From: Streptomonospora mangrovi
GTDB lineage: Bacteria > Actinomycetota > Actinomycetes > Streptosporangiales > Streptosporangiaceae
Reading direction: 5' to 3'
Length of the DNA stretch: 64,000 nucleotides
Assembly: GCF_027604915.1 (NCBI RefSeq)
Contig: NZ_JAJAQC010000024.1
Span: forward strand, 50,350 to 114,349
Shown: positions 35,814 through 45,878 of the stretch, one piece after another
How positions within the stretch are numbered: position 1 is the first letter of the stretch
Layout: each line of letters opens with the position of its first letter
Made by a program: the position numbers and the translations under genes
The notes under the pieces: model-generated
What the model was told of the DNA's origin: nothing
Databases searched by the model: none
The model's input: the letters and a program-made list of their open reading frames with translations, nothing else

Positions 35814-36833
35814 TCAGTCCGGCGAAGCCTCGGTGGTGCTGGCGCGCTGGACCAAGGTGGGCGGGCTGGTGCTGACCTGGCGGGGCGGGGCGCCCGCGAC
35901 GGCCTCCAAGAGGAGGGACGCGGCGAGGCGGCCGTGCTCGGGGAGGTCGCGGCGCACGGCGGTCAGCCCCGGGCGCACCGACTCGCACAGCGGGGAGTCG
36001 TCCCAGGCCACGATCGACACGTCGGCGGGCACCGACAGCCCCGACTCCTGGACGGCGCCCAGCCCGGCCACCGCCATCAGGTCGTTGTCGAAGATGAGCG
36101 CGCTGGGCCGGGGCCGCTCCCCCAGCAGGCGGCGGGCCGCCTCGGCCCCGCCCTCGCCGGTGTAGTCGGTGTGCACCACGCGCGGGGTTTCCATGCCGTG
36201 CTCGCGGGCGGCGGCCCGCAGCGAGTCGGTGCGCGCGGCGGTGTGCACGAAGGCGTCGGGACCGGCCACGTGGCCGATGCGGCGGTGGCCCAGCGCCGCG
36301 AGGTGGTCGACGGCGGCGCGCATGGCCCCGGCGTCGTCGGCCCACACGCACGGCAGCCCCTGGGTGTGCTCGGGGCCGCCCACCACCACGGCGGGCAGGC
36401 CGGTCTCGCGCAGCGCGCCCACGCGGGGGTCGTCGCGGCGCAGGTCGACCACCAGGACGCCGTCGACGCGGCGCTCGGCGTACCAGCGCTTGTAGGTGGT
36501 CAGCTCGGCGGCGGTGTTCTCGACCGATTGCAGCATCAGGGCCGTGGGGCCGTCGCCCAGTTCCTCCTGGATACCGGCGATGAAGCGCATGAAGAAGGTC
36601 TCCACGCCCAGGATCAGCGCGGGGCGGTCGATGACCAGTCCGATGGCTCCGGCGCGGCCGTCGGAGAGGGCGCGGGCGGCGCTGCTGGGCGCCCAGCCCA
36701 GGTCGGCGGCGATGCCGAGGATGCGCGCGCGGGTGGCCTCGGAGACCCCGGGGCGCCCGTTGAGGGCGCAGGACACCGCCCCTTTGGAGACCCCCGCGGC
36801 CTTGGCGATGTCGACAATGGTCGGGCGCCTCAC
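35814..36833 (-). CDS. LacI-family transcriptional regulator (second)
   Basis: This is a 339-residue LacI-type repressor. The helix-turn-helix is at residues 4-26 (PTIVDIAKAAGVSKGAVSCALNG), the hinge near 50-60 (SSAARALSDGRA), and the sugar-sensing core follows (ALIFDNDLMAVAGL near 240, WDDSPLCESV near 275). GTG 36833 is favoured by AGGGGGA six bases upstream; TTG 36881 would add 16 residues without a ribosome site. It is divergent from the WYL regulator. It could control the beta-mannosidase operon or sit at the CelR-type operators; the sequence alone does not decide. It lacks clear similarity to CelR around its helix-turn-helix. Confidence 0.87.
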   Translation of the reverse strand: MRRPTIVDIAKAAGVSKGAVSCALNGRPGVSEATRARILGIAADLGWAPSSAARALSDGRAGAIGLVIDRPALILGVETFFMRFIAGIQEELGDGPTALMLQSVENTAAELTTYKRWYAERRVDGVLVVDLRRDDPRVGALRETGLPAVVVGGPEHTQGLPCVWADDAGAMRAAVDHLAALGHRRIGHVAGPDAFVHTAARTDSLRAAAREHGMETPRVVHTDYTGEGGAEAARRLLGERPRPSALIFDNDLMAVAGLGAVQESGLSVPADVSIVAWDDSPLCESVRPGLTAVRRDLPEHGRLAASLLLEAVAGAPPRQVSTSPPTLVQRASTTEASPD

Positions 36834-37248
36834 CCTGGTCCCCCTGTCAAAGAGCGCGCCACCGCAGTCGGACACGGACAAAGCTATCAGGCGCCGGGCC
36901 GCCCGCCGGGCGAACCGGCCGCCTCAGGCCACGCCCCCGGCCGGTCCCGGCTGCCTCCACCGCCTCGGCCCGCCCGCCCGCACCGCCCGGCCCGTTCCGT
37001 CCCCGGCGACCTCGGGGCCGACCGGTCCGCCCGGCCCCTGCCCCGCGCTCCCCCTCCACTCCTCCCGCCCTCTCCCGACACCCGCGCCGGCCTCCCCACC
37101 GCCCGCACCCGGCGCCCCCTCCCTCGCCTCCCGCCGTGCCGCCCCCGCCACCAGGCGACCGAAACTATCGAAACCTCCCGTCGCGGCCCCGCCCCATCCC
37201 CGCCCCTCACCGGCCGCCCCGCTGCCCCACCGGCCCCATACTGGGCAG
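36834..37248. other. 415-bp divergent region between LacI and WYL regulators
   Basis: CGAAACTATCGAAAC at 37160-37174 repeats the 11-base operator-like motif of the sugar operon at 32874. CATACT (37237-37242) ends six bases before the WYL start and would give a leaderless mRNA. The rest is C-rich with no ORF worth listing. Confidence 0.45.
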
Positions 37249-38232
37249 ATGCGTGCGAGTCGGCTGCTTTCGCTGGTGCTGCTGCTGCAAACCCGGGGGC
37301 GGATGACCGCCGCCGACCTCGCGGCCGAACTGGAGGTCTCCCCGCGCACCGTCTACCGCGACGTCGAAGCGCTCAGCGCCGCCGGGATCCCCGTCTACGC
37401 CGACCGGGGCACCGGCGGCGGCTACCAACTACTGGAGGGCTACCGCACCCGCCTGACCGGCCTGACCGGCGGCGAGGCCGAGTCCCTGTTCCTGGCCGGA
37501 CTCCCCCAGGCCGCCGCCGAACTGGGCCTGGGCGCCGAGATGGCCGTGGCCCACCTCAAACTCCTCGCCGCCCTGCCCGAGGACCTGCGCGAACGCGCCG
37601 AGCGCGTGCGCTCCCGCTTCCACCTGGACGCCGTGGGCTGGTGGCGCACCGCCGAGGACACCCCCCACCTGTCCACCATCGCCGCCGGGGTGTGGCGCCA
37701 GCGCACCGCCGACATCGCCTACCGCCGCTTCGACGGCACCGACGTGCGCCGCACCGTCGACCCCCTCGGCCTGGTCCTCAAGGGCGGCGGCTGGTACTTC
37801 CCGGCCCGCGTCCACCCCCGCCCCGGCGCCCGCGCCGACGTGCGCACCTTCCGCGTCTCCCGCCTCACCGCCGCCCACCTGCGCGCCGACACCTTCGACC
37901 GCCCCGCCGACTTCGACCTCGCCCAGCGGTGGCGCGAGTGGTCGGCCGAGTTCGAGCGCAGCCGCCACACCCTGCGCATCCGCGTGCGCCTCACCCCGCG
38001 CGGGGTGGAACTGGTGCGCGCCCTGGCCTCCCCCCTCACCGCCGCCGGCCTCGACGGGCACACCCCCGGCCCCGACGGCTGGTATGAGGCCGACCTGCTC
38101 GTGGAGTCGATCCCGGTGGCCGTCAGCCAGTTCGCCTCCTACGGTCCCCACGCCGAAGTCCTGGAGCCCGCCGAACTGCGCGCCGAACTGGCCGCCTACC
38201 TGCGCGCCGCCGCCGACCGCTACCGCACCTGA
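37249..38232 (+). CDS. WYL-domain HTH transcriptional regulator
   Basis: This is a 327-residue regulator. An N-terminal HTH-11/DeoR-like winged helix (residues 4-60: LAAELEVSPRTVYRDVEALSAAGIPVYADRG, GGY) is followed by a WYL domain (about 140-215) and a C-terminal WCX-type extension. Such regulators bind nucleic-acid or nucleotide ligands and control varied targets. It ends 68 bp before the MerR gene on the same strand. The ATG lies seven bases after a -10-like CATACT, with no ribosome site. Confidence 0.85.
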   Translation: MRASRLLSLVLLLQTRGRMTAADLAAELEVSPRTVYRDVEALSAAGIPVYADRGTGGGYQLLEGYRTRLTGLTGGEAESLFLAGLPQAAAELGLGAEMAVAHLKLLAALPEDLRERAERVRSRFHLDAVGWWRTAEDTPHLSTIAAGVWRQRTADIAYRRFDGTDVRRTVDPLGLVLKGGGWYFPARVHPRPGARADVRTFRVSRLTAAHLRADTFDRPADFDLAQRWREWSAEFERSRHTLRIRVRLTPRGVELVRALASPLTAAGLDGHTPGPDGWYEADLLVESIPVAVSQFASYGPHAEVLEPAELRAELAAYLRAAADRYRT

Positions 38233-38271
38233 CCCCCGCCCCACCCGTCCCCGCACCCGCGGGAAAACGCG

Positions 38272-38292
38272 TTGACCCTCCCGTAAGGGGAG
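38272..38292 (+). promoter_or_regulatory. MerR-type promoter and operator
   Basis: TTGACC (38272-38277) overlaps the inverted repeat ctccc-gtaag-gggag (38278-38292). A -35 box directly followed by a dyad in the spacer is the usual MerR-family arrangement and suggests autoregulation. The right arm also forms the ribosome site (GGGGAG) of the MerR gene. Confidence 0.55.
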
Positions 38293-38300
38293 ACCCCACG

Positions 38301-39254
38301 ATGGCACCCATGCACACGCCCCACGACGCCCTGCTCACCATCGGCGAGGCGGCCGCCCGCACCGGCCTCACGGTCAAGGCGGTCCGCTTCTACGCCGACG
38401 AGGGCATCGTGCCCGAGACCGCCCGCAGCCCCGCCGGCTACCGGCTCTACGACTCCACCGCCACCGCCCGCCTCGACCTCGTGCGCAGCCTGCGCGACCT
38501 GGGCATCGACCTGCCCACCGTGCGCGCCCTGCTGCGGCGCGACGCCGACCTCGGCGCGGTCGCCGCCGCCCACGTGGAGTCCCTCGACGCCCAGATCCGG
38601 CTGCTGCGGCTGCGCCGGGCCGTGCTGCGCACCGTCGCCCACCGCACCCCCACCGAACGGGAGATCACCCTCATGACCGACCTCGCCCGCCTCTCCGCCC
38701 AGGAACGCCAGCGCATCATCGACGACTACCACGACGCCGTCTTCGGCGGCCTGGACATGGACGAGGAGTTCGTCGCCCACCAGCGCTCGGTGCGCGTCGA
38801 CCTGCCCGACGACCCCTCCCCCGCCCAGGTCGACGCCTGGGTGGAGCTGGCCGGACTCGTGGGCAACCCCGCCTTCCGCGACCGCGTCCGCCGGATGAGC
38901 ACCGCCCACGCGCGCGCCCGCGCCGAGGGCACCTACCGCCGGCCCGACCGCGACGACACCGCCTTGGCCGAGCGCGTGGCCGCCGAGGCGGGCGCCGCAC
39001 GCACCGCCGGGCTCGACCCCGCCGACGCGGCCGCCCGCCCCGTCGTGGACGGCCTGGCCGCCGCCGCGCTGGGCACCCGCCCCGACACCCCCCAGGAGCG
39101 CCGCCGCCTCGCCGACGAGCTGGCCGTGTTCGTCGACGCGCGGGTGGAGCGCTACTGGCACCTGGTCGGTGTCATCAACGGGTGGGCGCCGATGGAGTCC
39201 CACACCCCCTCCTGGGAGTGGTTCCTGGCCGGCCTGCGCGCCCACGCGCGCTGA
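38301..39254 (+). CDS. MerR-family transcriptional regulator
   Basis: This is a 317-residue regulator. The MerR winged helix is at residues 11-80 (LTIGEAAARTGLTVKAVRFYADEGIV, then GYRLYD), followed by a short dimerisation coil (about 85-125) and a long C-terminal domain of about 190 residues without conserved cysteines, so an organic ligand rather than a metal is likely. A second ATG at 38310 is possible. The target is probably its own promoter; no divergent gene is present. Confidence 0.85.
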   Translation: MAPMHTPHDALLTIGEAAARTGLTVKAVRFYADEGIVPETARSPAGYRLYDSTATARLDLVRSLRDLGIDLPTVRALLRRDADLGAVAAAHVESLDAQIRLLRLRRAVLRTVAHRTPTEREITLMTDLARLSAQERQRIIDDYHDAVFGGLDMDEEFVAHQRSVRVDLPDDPSPAQVDAWVELAGLVGNPAFRDRVRRMSTAHARARAEGTYRRPDRDDTALAERVAAEAGAARTAGLDPADAAARPVVDGLAAAALGTRPDTPQERRRLADELAVFVDARVERYWHLVGVINGWAPMESHTPSWEWFLAGLRAHAR

Positions 39255-39829
39255 GGCCCCACCGCCCCCACCGCCCCACCCCCCCCCCACCCCCCCCCCC
39301 ACCCCCCCCGCCCCCCCCCCCGCCACCCCCCCCCCCCCCCCCCGGGCCGCCCCCCCCCCCCCCCCCCCCCCCCGCCCGCTCGCGCCCCGCGCGCCACCCG
39401 CCGCGCCGCCTCGGCCACCTGCGCGCCGGCCCTCTTCCCACGCTCGCCCGCGCGCCCATTACCAGGGCACCACCGGTTTGGCCCTACGCTCGTGCGGGAA
39501 AGCGCCGGGCGGAACTCCCGCCGTTCCGGCAATACCACCAGTGGAAAGAGAGGCCGAAACATTGCCGTTATTTTCACGTTATTGCATTGCAACTCTCCAA
39601 TGCGGCGGACACGCTTTCCCCGACGGCGGCCCGCTCCGTCGTGTGCCCTCAGCACCGGCCGTGCCGTGCGCACACGACGGAAGGTAAAGCGCGGCATACA
39701 CACCACCCGCGCACTTTCCAGCAGCCCTCACCACGAAAGCACCGCACCATTGCGCAAACTCCGCAGCACACCGCGCCCCACCCAATCCGGCGCGCCCCGC
39801 ACGTTCCCTGACACGAGGTTGGTTCGGCC
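39255..39829. other. Intergenic region with an extreme C-tract
   Basis: No gene is present. The first 120 bases are almost pure cytosine. The rest includes an AT-richer patch (39490-39660) that should hold the promoter of the BCCT transporter gene. Confidence 0.6.
39257..39377. repeat. Poly-C / poly-G low-complexity tract
   Basis: About 120 bases on the + strand are cytosine apart from scattered A and G, with uninterrupted C-runs of 18 (39326-39343) and 24 (39350-39373). The - strand is correspondingly G-rich and could form G-quadruplexes. It starts three bases after the MerR stop codon. An assembly or polymerase-slippage artefact is possible. Confidence 0.85.
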
Positions 39830-41671
39830 ATGACAACAGAAACACAGGAAACACCGGCGCCCACCACCCCGCCGCCGGACAAGCCGAGAATCGACCCCGT
39901 CGTCTTCGGCGTCTCCATCGCCCTCGCCGGCGTCTTCTGCGTCCTCGGCGCCGTCTGGCCCGACCAGGTCAGCGAGTACGGCAGCGCCGCCCTCAACTGG
40001 ATCGTCGCCAACCTCGGCTGGGTCTTCGTCCTGGCCACCACCGGATTCGTCGCCTTCGCGCTCGTCCTGGCCTTCAGCCGCTACGGCCGCATCCCCCTCT
40101 CCGCCAACGGCGAACCCCCCGAGTTCTCCACCGTCTCCTGGGTCGCCATGATGTTCAGCGCCGGCATGGGCATCGGCCTGATCTTCTTCGGCATCTACGA
40201 ACCCGTCTGGCACTTCGCCAACACCCCGCCCCAGACCGGCGTGGCCGACGGCAGCGAGGAAGCCGTCACCACCTCCATGGCCTACACCCTGTTCCACTGG
40301 GGCCTGCACCCCTGGGCCATCTACGCCGTCGTCGCCCTCGCCCTGGCCTACTCCATCTTCCGCAAGGGCCGCGGCAACCTCATCAGCGCGCCCTTCCAGT
40401 CCCTCACCGACAAGGAAGTCGAAAACACCTGGTGGGGCAAGGGCATCAACATCTGGTCCATCATCGCCACCAAGTTCGGCGGCGCCACCTCCCTGGGCCT
40501 GGGCGCCCTCCAGATCGGCGGCGGCATCTACCTGTTCACCGGCATCGGCGGCAACTTCACCAGCCGCGACCCCGAAGCCCTGAACGTCGCCTTCGCCATC
40601 ATCGTCGTCCTGGTCATCTTCGCCATCCTCTCCGCCGTCAGCGGCGTGGGACGCGGCATCAAGTGGCTGTCCAACACCAACATGGTCCTGGCCGTCATCC
40701 TCGTCGTCTTCGTCGTGGTCGTCGGCCCCACCGTCTTCCTCTTCAACCTCATCCCCGAGGCCATCGGCGCCTACATCGTCGACCTGCTGCCCATGAGCTT
40801 CCGCGCGCCCCTCTTCGGCGACGCCGAGTGGTTCTCCGGCTGGACGATCTTCTACTGGGCCTGGTGGATCTCCTGGACCCCCTTCGTCAGCACCTTCATC
40901 GCCCGCATCTCCCGCGGCCGCACCATCCGCGAGTTCGTCCTGGGCGTCCTGCTGGTGCCCACCCTCGTCTCGGCGCTGTGGTTCATCTTCCTGGGCGGCG
41001 CCGGCGTCCACCTCCAGTTGACCGGCGCCGTCGACATCGCCGCCGCCCCCGACGAGGCCGTCGCCTTCTTCGAAGCCCTCCAGGAATACCCCGGCTTCAC
41101 CATCACCGGCATCCTCGTCATGGTCCTCGTCGCGATCTTCTGGGTCAGCGGCGCCGACGCCAGCGCCCTGGTGCTGGCCACCCTGTCCTCCCGCGGCGCC
41201 ATCGAACCCAACAAGTGGCTCGTGGCCCTGTGGGCCGCCCTCAGCGCGGTCGTCGCCGGCGTCCTGCTCTACATGGGCGGCCTCGACGCGCTCCAGACCT
41301 TCACCATCCTGGTCGCCTCACCGTTCATCGTCGTGATGATCGGCCTGTGCTGGGCGCTCTACGTCGACCTGCGGCGCGACCCGCTGCGCGGCCGGCGCCT
41401 GGGACCGGTACGCGGCAACGCGCCCTCACCCGGCTCCTACGGCATGATCCTCAGCGCCATCGCCCCCGCCACCGCCCGCACCGCCCCCACCGGCGACACC
41501 GCCGATGGCGCCACCGCGACGGACACCGGCACCGGCAGCGACGGCACGAGTGGCGGCACCGCCACGGCCGCACCCGCCACCGGCACCGCCACGGGCACCA
41601 CCACCGCCGACACCGGCACCCCCGGCCCCGCCGCCCCCGGCGGCGAGGACGGCAGCGGCGACACTCGCTGA
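39830..41671 (+). CDS. BCCT-family betaine/choline/carnitine transporter
   Basis: This 613-residue, 12-helix secondary transporter imports compatible solutes such as glycine betaine, driven by sodium or protons. The helix 3 glycine stretch is GMGIGLIFFG (near residues 111-120), and the Trp-rich substrate-site helix is WAWWISWTPF (near 344-353). The hydrophilic N-terminus is about 20 residues. The C-terminal 100 residues are a low-complexity Ala/Thr/Gly tail where characterised relatives carry an osmosensing domain. The ATG is the first in frame after the C-tract region. Single gene, ending at a strong terminator. Confidence 0.92.
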   Translation: MTTETQETPAPTTPPPDKPRIDPVVFGVSIALAGVFCVLGAVWPDQVSEYGSAALNWIVANLGWVFVLATTGFVAFALVLAFSRYGRIPLSANGEPPEFSTVSWVAMMFSAGMGIGLIFFGIYEPVWHFANTPPQTGVADGSEEAVTTSMAYTLFHWGLHPWAIYAVVALALAYSIFRKGRGNLISAPFQSLTDKEVENTWWGKGINIWSIIATKFGGATSLGLGALQIGGGIYLFTGIGGNFTSRDPEALNVAFAIIVVLVIFAILSAVSGVGRGIKWLSNTNMVLAVILVVFVVVVGPTVFLFNLIPEAIGAYIVDLLPMSFRAPLFGDAEWFSGWTIFYWAWWISWTPFVSTFIARISRGRTIREFVLGVLLVPTLVSALWFIFLGGAGVHLQLTGAVDIAAAPDEAVAFFEALQEYPGFTITGILVMVLVAIFWVSGADASALVLATLSSRGAIEPNKWLVALWAALSAVVAGVLLYMGGLDALQTFTILVASPFIVVMIGLCWALYVDLRRDPLRGRRLGPVRGNAPSPGSYGMILSAIAPATARTAPTGDTADGATATDTGTGSDGTSGGTATAAPATGTATGTTTADTGTPGPAAPGGEDGSGDTR

Positions 41672-41707
41672 CCACCGCGGCCCGGCGCCCCCGCGCCGGG
41701 CCGCAAC

Positions 41708-41757
41708 GCGAAGGGCGGGCCGCACCTCGCCCCACGGCGACGCGGCCCGCCCTTCGC
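41708..41757. terminator. Bidirectional terminator after the BCCT gene
   Basis: A perfect 16-bp stem (41708-41723 with 41742-41757) and an 18-base loop lie between two convergent genes. Confidence 0.65.
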
Positions 41758-41779
41758 ATGCGGCCCCCAACGGCGACCG

Positions 41780-42421
41780 CTACGCCTGCTCGGCCTCCTG
41801 CTGCTGCTCCTGCGCCTCCTGCGCCGCCCGCTCCGACAGCCCCGGCTGCCACAGCAGGTCCCCGTGCTCGGCGTTGGCCGTCCGCGCCAGCACGAACAGC
41901 AGCGCCGAAAGCCGGTTCAGATAACTCGCGGCCAGCAGGTTCATCGACTCCGGGTTCTGCTCCAGCGCGATCCACACATGGTGCTCGGCCAACCGCACCG
42001 ACGCCCGCGCCTTGTGCAGGAACGCCGCACTGGCCGTACCGCCCGGGATCACCGCACTCGCCGACGGCGCCGTCTGGTCGCTGTAGGCGTCGTACAGCGC
42101 CTGGATCCGGTCGATGTAGCCGGTGGTGATCCGCACCTGGTGCTCGTCCTCCACCCCCATCGGCGTGTGCAGGTCGGAGTAGACGTCCAGCAGGTCGTTC
42201 TGGAGCAGGGACAGCAGGCTCACCATCTCCTCCGGCAGCACCCCGCCGAAGGCGATCACCAGCCCGATCGTGGCACCCGCGTCGTCAACGCAGGCCAGCG
42301 CCCCCAACCGGGGGTCGCTCTTGTGGACGTGGCTGCCGTCCCCCAGCACGGACACACCCATGTCCGTCTCCTGGAGGCCGGTGTTGTCCTGGTCTACACG
42401 TGCGCTCTCGCTAGCAGTCAT
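41780..42421 (-). CDS. Divergent PduO-type cob(I)alamin adenosyltransferase homologue
   Basis: This encodes 213 residues. The helical bundle matches PduO-type ATP:cob(I)alamin adenosyltransferases: VIPGGTASAAFLHKAR (near residues 125-140), A-R-x-x-x-R-x-A-E with both arginines, and YLNRLSALLFVLAR (near 168-181). The Asp in CVDDAG and the Asn in LNRLS are kept. The N-terminal ATP-binding segment, normally TGDxGTT, is instead ETDMGVS, so the nucleotide loop is altered. It may be an enzyme with changed specificity or a non-catalytic cobalamin chaperone. Starts at 42421, 42433 and 42439 are all possible, with no clear ribosome site. Confidence 0.7.
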   Translation of the reverse strand: MTASESARVDQDNTGLQETDMGVSVLGDGSHVHKSDPRLGALACVDDAGATIGLVIAFGGVLPEEMVSLLSLLQNDLLDVYSDLHTPMGVEDEHQVRITTGYIDRIQALYDAYSDQTAPSASAVIPGGTASAAFLHKARASVRLAEHHVWIALEQNPESMNLLAASYLNRLSALLFVLARTANAEHGDLLWQPGLSERAAQEAQEQQQEAEQA

Positions 42422-42478
42422 GGGGACCAGCATTAGCACGACCCGCGGCCTTCACCCAAACGGCGCACACCGACACGC

Positions 42479-44338
<1,860 letters not shown>

Positions 44339-44563
44339 GTCCGTACCTCCGCATTCACCGCTGCGTCTACTGGAAAGAACTCGCCGGACCCCTGGATCGT
44401 GCCACATCGGCGGACGCGCCCCGTACGGTCGGCCGCGGGTGTGTGCCGGCCCGCGGGCGGGGCGCCGCTCCCTGAGTCGTCGGGGCGCGGACCGGGGTCC
44501 GGTGCGTGGCGGCGCCGCCTCAGGGAGACGTTCAGTCTAGGCGGTCGGTGTACGGACAGCAGT

Positions 44564-44582
44564 GCCTTTATGGCGTAGATTT
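44564..44582. repeat. Short copy C of the dispersed repeat core
   Basis: gcctttatggcgtagattt matches copy B (5799-5817) with two differences. It lies 226 bp upstream of the kinase start. Similarity does not extend far into the flanks. Confidence 0.45.
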
Positions 44583-44689
44583 CGGGTGATTCGAGTTGAT
44601 GTGGGACACCCCGGATCCCCGTCCTCGTCGGGGCTTTGGGCACCGGCCCGGGCCGGCGAGCGCCGGCGGCCACCGCCCCCGCGCCGTCG

Positions 44690-44715
44690 CGTCACGCCGG
44701 GTGACGCCCTACGCT
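44690..44715 (+). promoter_or_regulatory. Nudix promoter with inverted repeat
   Basis: The inverted repeat cgtcac-gccgg-gtgacg (44690-44706) precedes TACGCT (44710-44715), which ends six bases before the ATG at 44722. This predicts a leaderless mRNA with an operator-like dyad near -15 to -30. Confidence 0.4.
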
Positions 44716-44721
44716 GCGGGT

Positions 44722-45189
44722 ATGGCCCAATTCCTTCCTCCCGAGCAGTGGTTCGCCTCCCTGCCCACCGCCTACCTCGCGGCGTTCGGCCTGATCACCG
44801 ACGAGTCCGGCCGCGTGCTGCTGGTCGACCCCAACTACCGCGAGCACTGGACCCTGCCCGGCGGGGTGGTGGAGGAGGGCGAGGCGCCGCACCGCGCGTG
44901 CGAGCGCGAGGTCGCCGAGGAGACCGGGCTCACCCGCACGGCCGGCGACCTGCTGGCCCTCCAGTGGAGCGCGCCGCGGGACCCGCGCCCCAAGCCGTTC
45001 GTGTCGTTCGTGTTCGACTGCGGGCAGGTGGACTCGCACACGGCCATCACCGTGCAGGCCGACGAGCTGGACGGCTACGCGTTCTTCGAGCCCGAGGCGG
45101 CCGTGGCGCACCTGCACCCGGCGCTGGCGCCCCGGCTGAGCGGGGCGCTGCGGGCGCGGGCCACCGGCACCACCGTCTACGTGCCCTGA
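44722..45189 (+). CDS. Nudix hydrolase
   Basis: This is a 155-residue single-domain Nudix protein that should hydrolyse a nucleoside diphosphate linked to another group. The full Nudix box G-x5-E-x7-R-E-V-x-E-E-x-G-L is at residues 48-70 (Gly48, Glu54, Arg62, Glu63, Glu66, Glu67), so it should be active with Mg or Mn. Substrate type cannot be told. The gene begins at ATG 44722 with no leader, ends at a strong terminator and is not in an operon. Confidence 0.9.
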   Translation: MAQFLPPEQWFASLPTAYLAAFGLITDESGRVLLVDPNYREHWTLPGGVVEEGEAPHRACEREVAEETGLTRTAGDLLALQWSAPRDPRPKPFVSFVFDCGQVDSHTAITVQADELDGYAFFEPEAAVAHLHPALAPRLSGALRARATGTTVYVP

Positions 45190-45197
45190 GCACCGGG

Positions 45198-45233
45198 CGG
45201 CGCGGCCGCCGGGCTCCCCCGGCGGCCGCGCCG
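45198..45233. terminator. Bidirectional terminator after Nudix gene
   Basis: A perfect 16-bp GC stem (45198-45213 with 45218-45233) and a 4-base loop lie between convergent stop codons. Confidence 0.65.
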
Positions 45234-45247
45234 GGCCTCCGGTGCGG

Positions 45248-45724
45248 TCAGTGGCGCGGGACCAGGCGCACGAAGGGCAGTTCGCGGCCCATCGCGCGGT
45301 AGTCCTCGGGCGAGCCGTCGACCTTGAACCCCGTGAAGCCGGCCAACTGCTCCGCCGCGCGGGGGTGGCGCGTCGCGTAGCGGGCCATCAGCTCGGCCCC
45401 CTCGTCGGCGCTGAGCGGCTGGGCCGTCACCGCCATTGAACGCGCGCCCACCTGGATCGTGGCGCGGGGGTGGGCGATCACGTTGCGGTACCAGTCCGCG
45501 CGCGGCCCGAAGCCCGAGCACACCGCATAGGAGCCGTCGGGCGCGCGCTCGACCACCTCCAGCACGACCTGCCGGCGGGCGCCGGAGACGCGGCCGACGT
45601 GGTTGAGCAGCAGCAGCCGCCAGCCCAGCAGACCGCCCAGGCGCCACCGGTAGAGGTGCAGGGGCAGGCGGAACAGGAACCGGGCCAGCCCGGTGGGCGG
45701 CTCGGGGCGTTCGGTGATCTCCAT
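45248..45724 (-). CDS. Deazaflavin (F420)-dependent nitroreductase family protein
   Basis: This 158-residue small split-barrel protein belongs to the Ddn/DUF385 family, which uses reduced F420 to reduce quinones, enones or nitro compounds. Characteristic features are an N-terminal amphipathic segment, LLLLNHVGRVSGARRQVVLEVVE (about 36-58) and FGPRADWYRNVIAHPRATIQVG (about 72-93) with the family's W-Y-R-N. It lies just downstream of the TetR gene at 45879 on the same strand, so the two may be co-transcribed. The family implies that the organism makes F420. Confidence 0.87.
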   Translation of the reverse strand: MEITERPEPPTGLARFLFRLPLHLYRWRLGGLLGWRLLLLNHVGRVSGARRQVVLEVVERAPDGSYAVCSGFGPRADWYRNVIAHPRATIQVGARSMAVTAQPLSADEGAELMARYATRHPRAAEQLAGFTGFKVDGSPEDYRAMGRELPFVRLVPRH

Positions 45725-45878
45725 GGCGGTGTCCCTTCGGATACGGGTCTGCGGACTGTGCGGTTGTGCGGGGTGCCGCGGGCGGCGCGGTGCGCCGGGG
45801 CCGGTGGGCGTCCGCCCGGGCCGACCGCGCGGGGCCGGGACCGGTGGGGGCGGTCGGGCCGGGAGCGGCCGGGGCCGG

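Larger units (their letters stand above)
44339..44721. other. Divergent region between kinase and Nudix genes
   Basis: 383 bp without a gene. It contains the repeat core (44564-44582) and, next to the Nudix start, a small inverted repeat with a -10 box. Confidence 0.5.

Noticed and set aside
39169..39687. ORFs translating the C-tract into poly-proline
   Set aside because: Homopolymer DNA lacks stop codons in several frames; these frames extend the MerR tail in wrong frames and have no ribosome site.
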